Assembly: GCA_013368315.1 (NCBI GenBank)
Contig: JAACJM010000078.1
Location: 248,001-312,000 of the forward strand
Direction of reading: 5' to 3'
DNA length: 64,000 nucleotides
Origin: Tetrapyrgos nigripes
Taxonomy: Eukaryota > Basidiomycota > Agaricomycetes > Agaricales > Campanellaceae
The translations under genes were made by a program, and so were the position numbers. The notes under the pieces were generated by a model. That model was given only the letters and a program-made list of their open reading frames with translations. It was not told the DNA's origin and searched no databases. Positions 63,661 through 64,000 of the stretch are shown piece by piece; the first letter of the stretch is position 1; each line of letters opens with the position of its first letter.

Positions 63661-63909
63661 ATTGTCCGCATCATCATTGTTGAAGAACTCTGAGAACTCA
63701 GGATCATGATTATAGGCATCCTCCTCTTCCCAACTAATATCATCAAGTTTTGGAGAAACACCATCAGATGAATCAGGAGTAGGACTGTCATACTGGACAG
63801 GCTGAGTGAGACCATTTATCTGAATCACCAGACGTGGCTTTGGAGGTGCAGTGTTCTGCAAAGTACCTCCCAGATGGACCACAAGTCTTGGAATGGTATT
63901 CTCAGCCAC
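63661..63909 (-). pseudogene. N-terminal part of the MULE-like gene, cut by Harbinger insertion
   Basis: Open from 63909 ('MAENTIPRLVVHLGGTLQNT', 'PKPRLVIQINGLTQPVQYDS') to the element border; the host part ends '..FFNNDDADN', where the ATT duplication lies. Beyond the element the same frame continues 'EFGPD' at 59597-59583 and then stops. The frame running on into the element (to 63580) is an artefact of the insertion. Confidence 0.6.
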
Positions 63910-64000
63910 AGCAAAATTCTAATCATTTGATGCATCAGGATAGTAATCTAATGAGGCTATAACACTTACCACTTGATCAGCCTCAGTTACCTGTCCAACA
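63910..64000. other. Window edge, no feature seen
   Basis: Short sequence upstream of the MULE-like frame. Confidence 0.4.

Overview
The window looks like repeat-rich DNA from a mushroom-forming basidiomycete (Agaricomycetes). Three things point there: genes with many short introns (about 45-65 bp, GT..AG); families typical of that group (a DUF6533 membrane protein, coiled-coil/F-box proteins, a Kre9-like secreted protein, a GFA enzyme, small secreted proteins); and its usual transposon set (chromovirus, Helitron, Tc1/mariner, hAT, PIF/Harbinger, MULE with SWIM finger). I saw no rRNA, tRNA, CRISPR or bacterial-type operon.

Layout. 1-2740: 5' part of an LTR retrotransposon (Gag and aspartic protease, minus strand) running off the left edge. 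3338-4840: intact seven-exon gene of unknown function (389 aa). 5200-6826: complete Tc1/mariner element with 210-bp inverted repeats and one nonsense codon. 7002-14450: decayed Helitron (minus strand) encoding an N-terminal domain, HUH Rep, PIF1 helicase and a fused cysteine-protease-like domain. 14857-15437: intact Kre9/KNH-like secreted protein gene. 15590-18504: decayed F-box gene. 19737-24949: chromovirus that has lost its reverse transcriptase and carries two nested solo LTRs, one in its own LTR and one in its chromodomain. 26535-27450: decayed borate/bicarbonate transporter (BOR1-like). 27563-28965: intact seven-exon NAD(P)-dependent reductase/epimerase. 29427-30016: kinase fragment. 30334-31240: MITE-like repeats. 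31873-33588: second, unrelated Helitron Rep fragment. 35419-36030: cysteine-rich small secreted protein. 38500-38916 and 39657-40496: two low-complexity hypothetical genes. 41219-41312: near-perfect long hairpin. 41852-43923: DUF6533 multi-pass membrane protein. 45670-46237: non-autonomous hAT with 8-bp target duplication. 46900-52059: autonomous-type hAT, itself interrupted by a solo chromovirus LTR and a MITE. 54378-54566: possible 62-aa secreted peptide. 54944-55657: GFA-domain gene with a 23-G homopolymer in an exon. 58190-59600 and 63661-63909: MULE-like element split by a complete PIF/Harbinger element (59601-63660) carrying transposase and Myb/SANT-like genes.

How it fits together: most of the window is nested insertion. 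Target-site duplications can be read for seven elements (mariner TA; hAT MITE TATTTACG; hAT AAAAAAAG; three solo LTRs GGAAT, AGGTA, TGCAC; Harbinger ATT), which gives a relative order of events. Few genes look like functioning single-copy host genes: the 389-aa unknown, the Kre9-like protein, the reductase, the cysteine-rich secreted protein, the DUF6533 protein and perhaps the GFA enzyme. No cluster of co-working host genes is evident. The most unusual points are repeat or homopolymer lengths that set a reading frame, a short terminal motif (TTACGAGGCC) shared by otherwise different repeats, a duplicated Helitron 5' end, and a long hairpin of unknown role.
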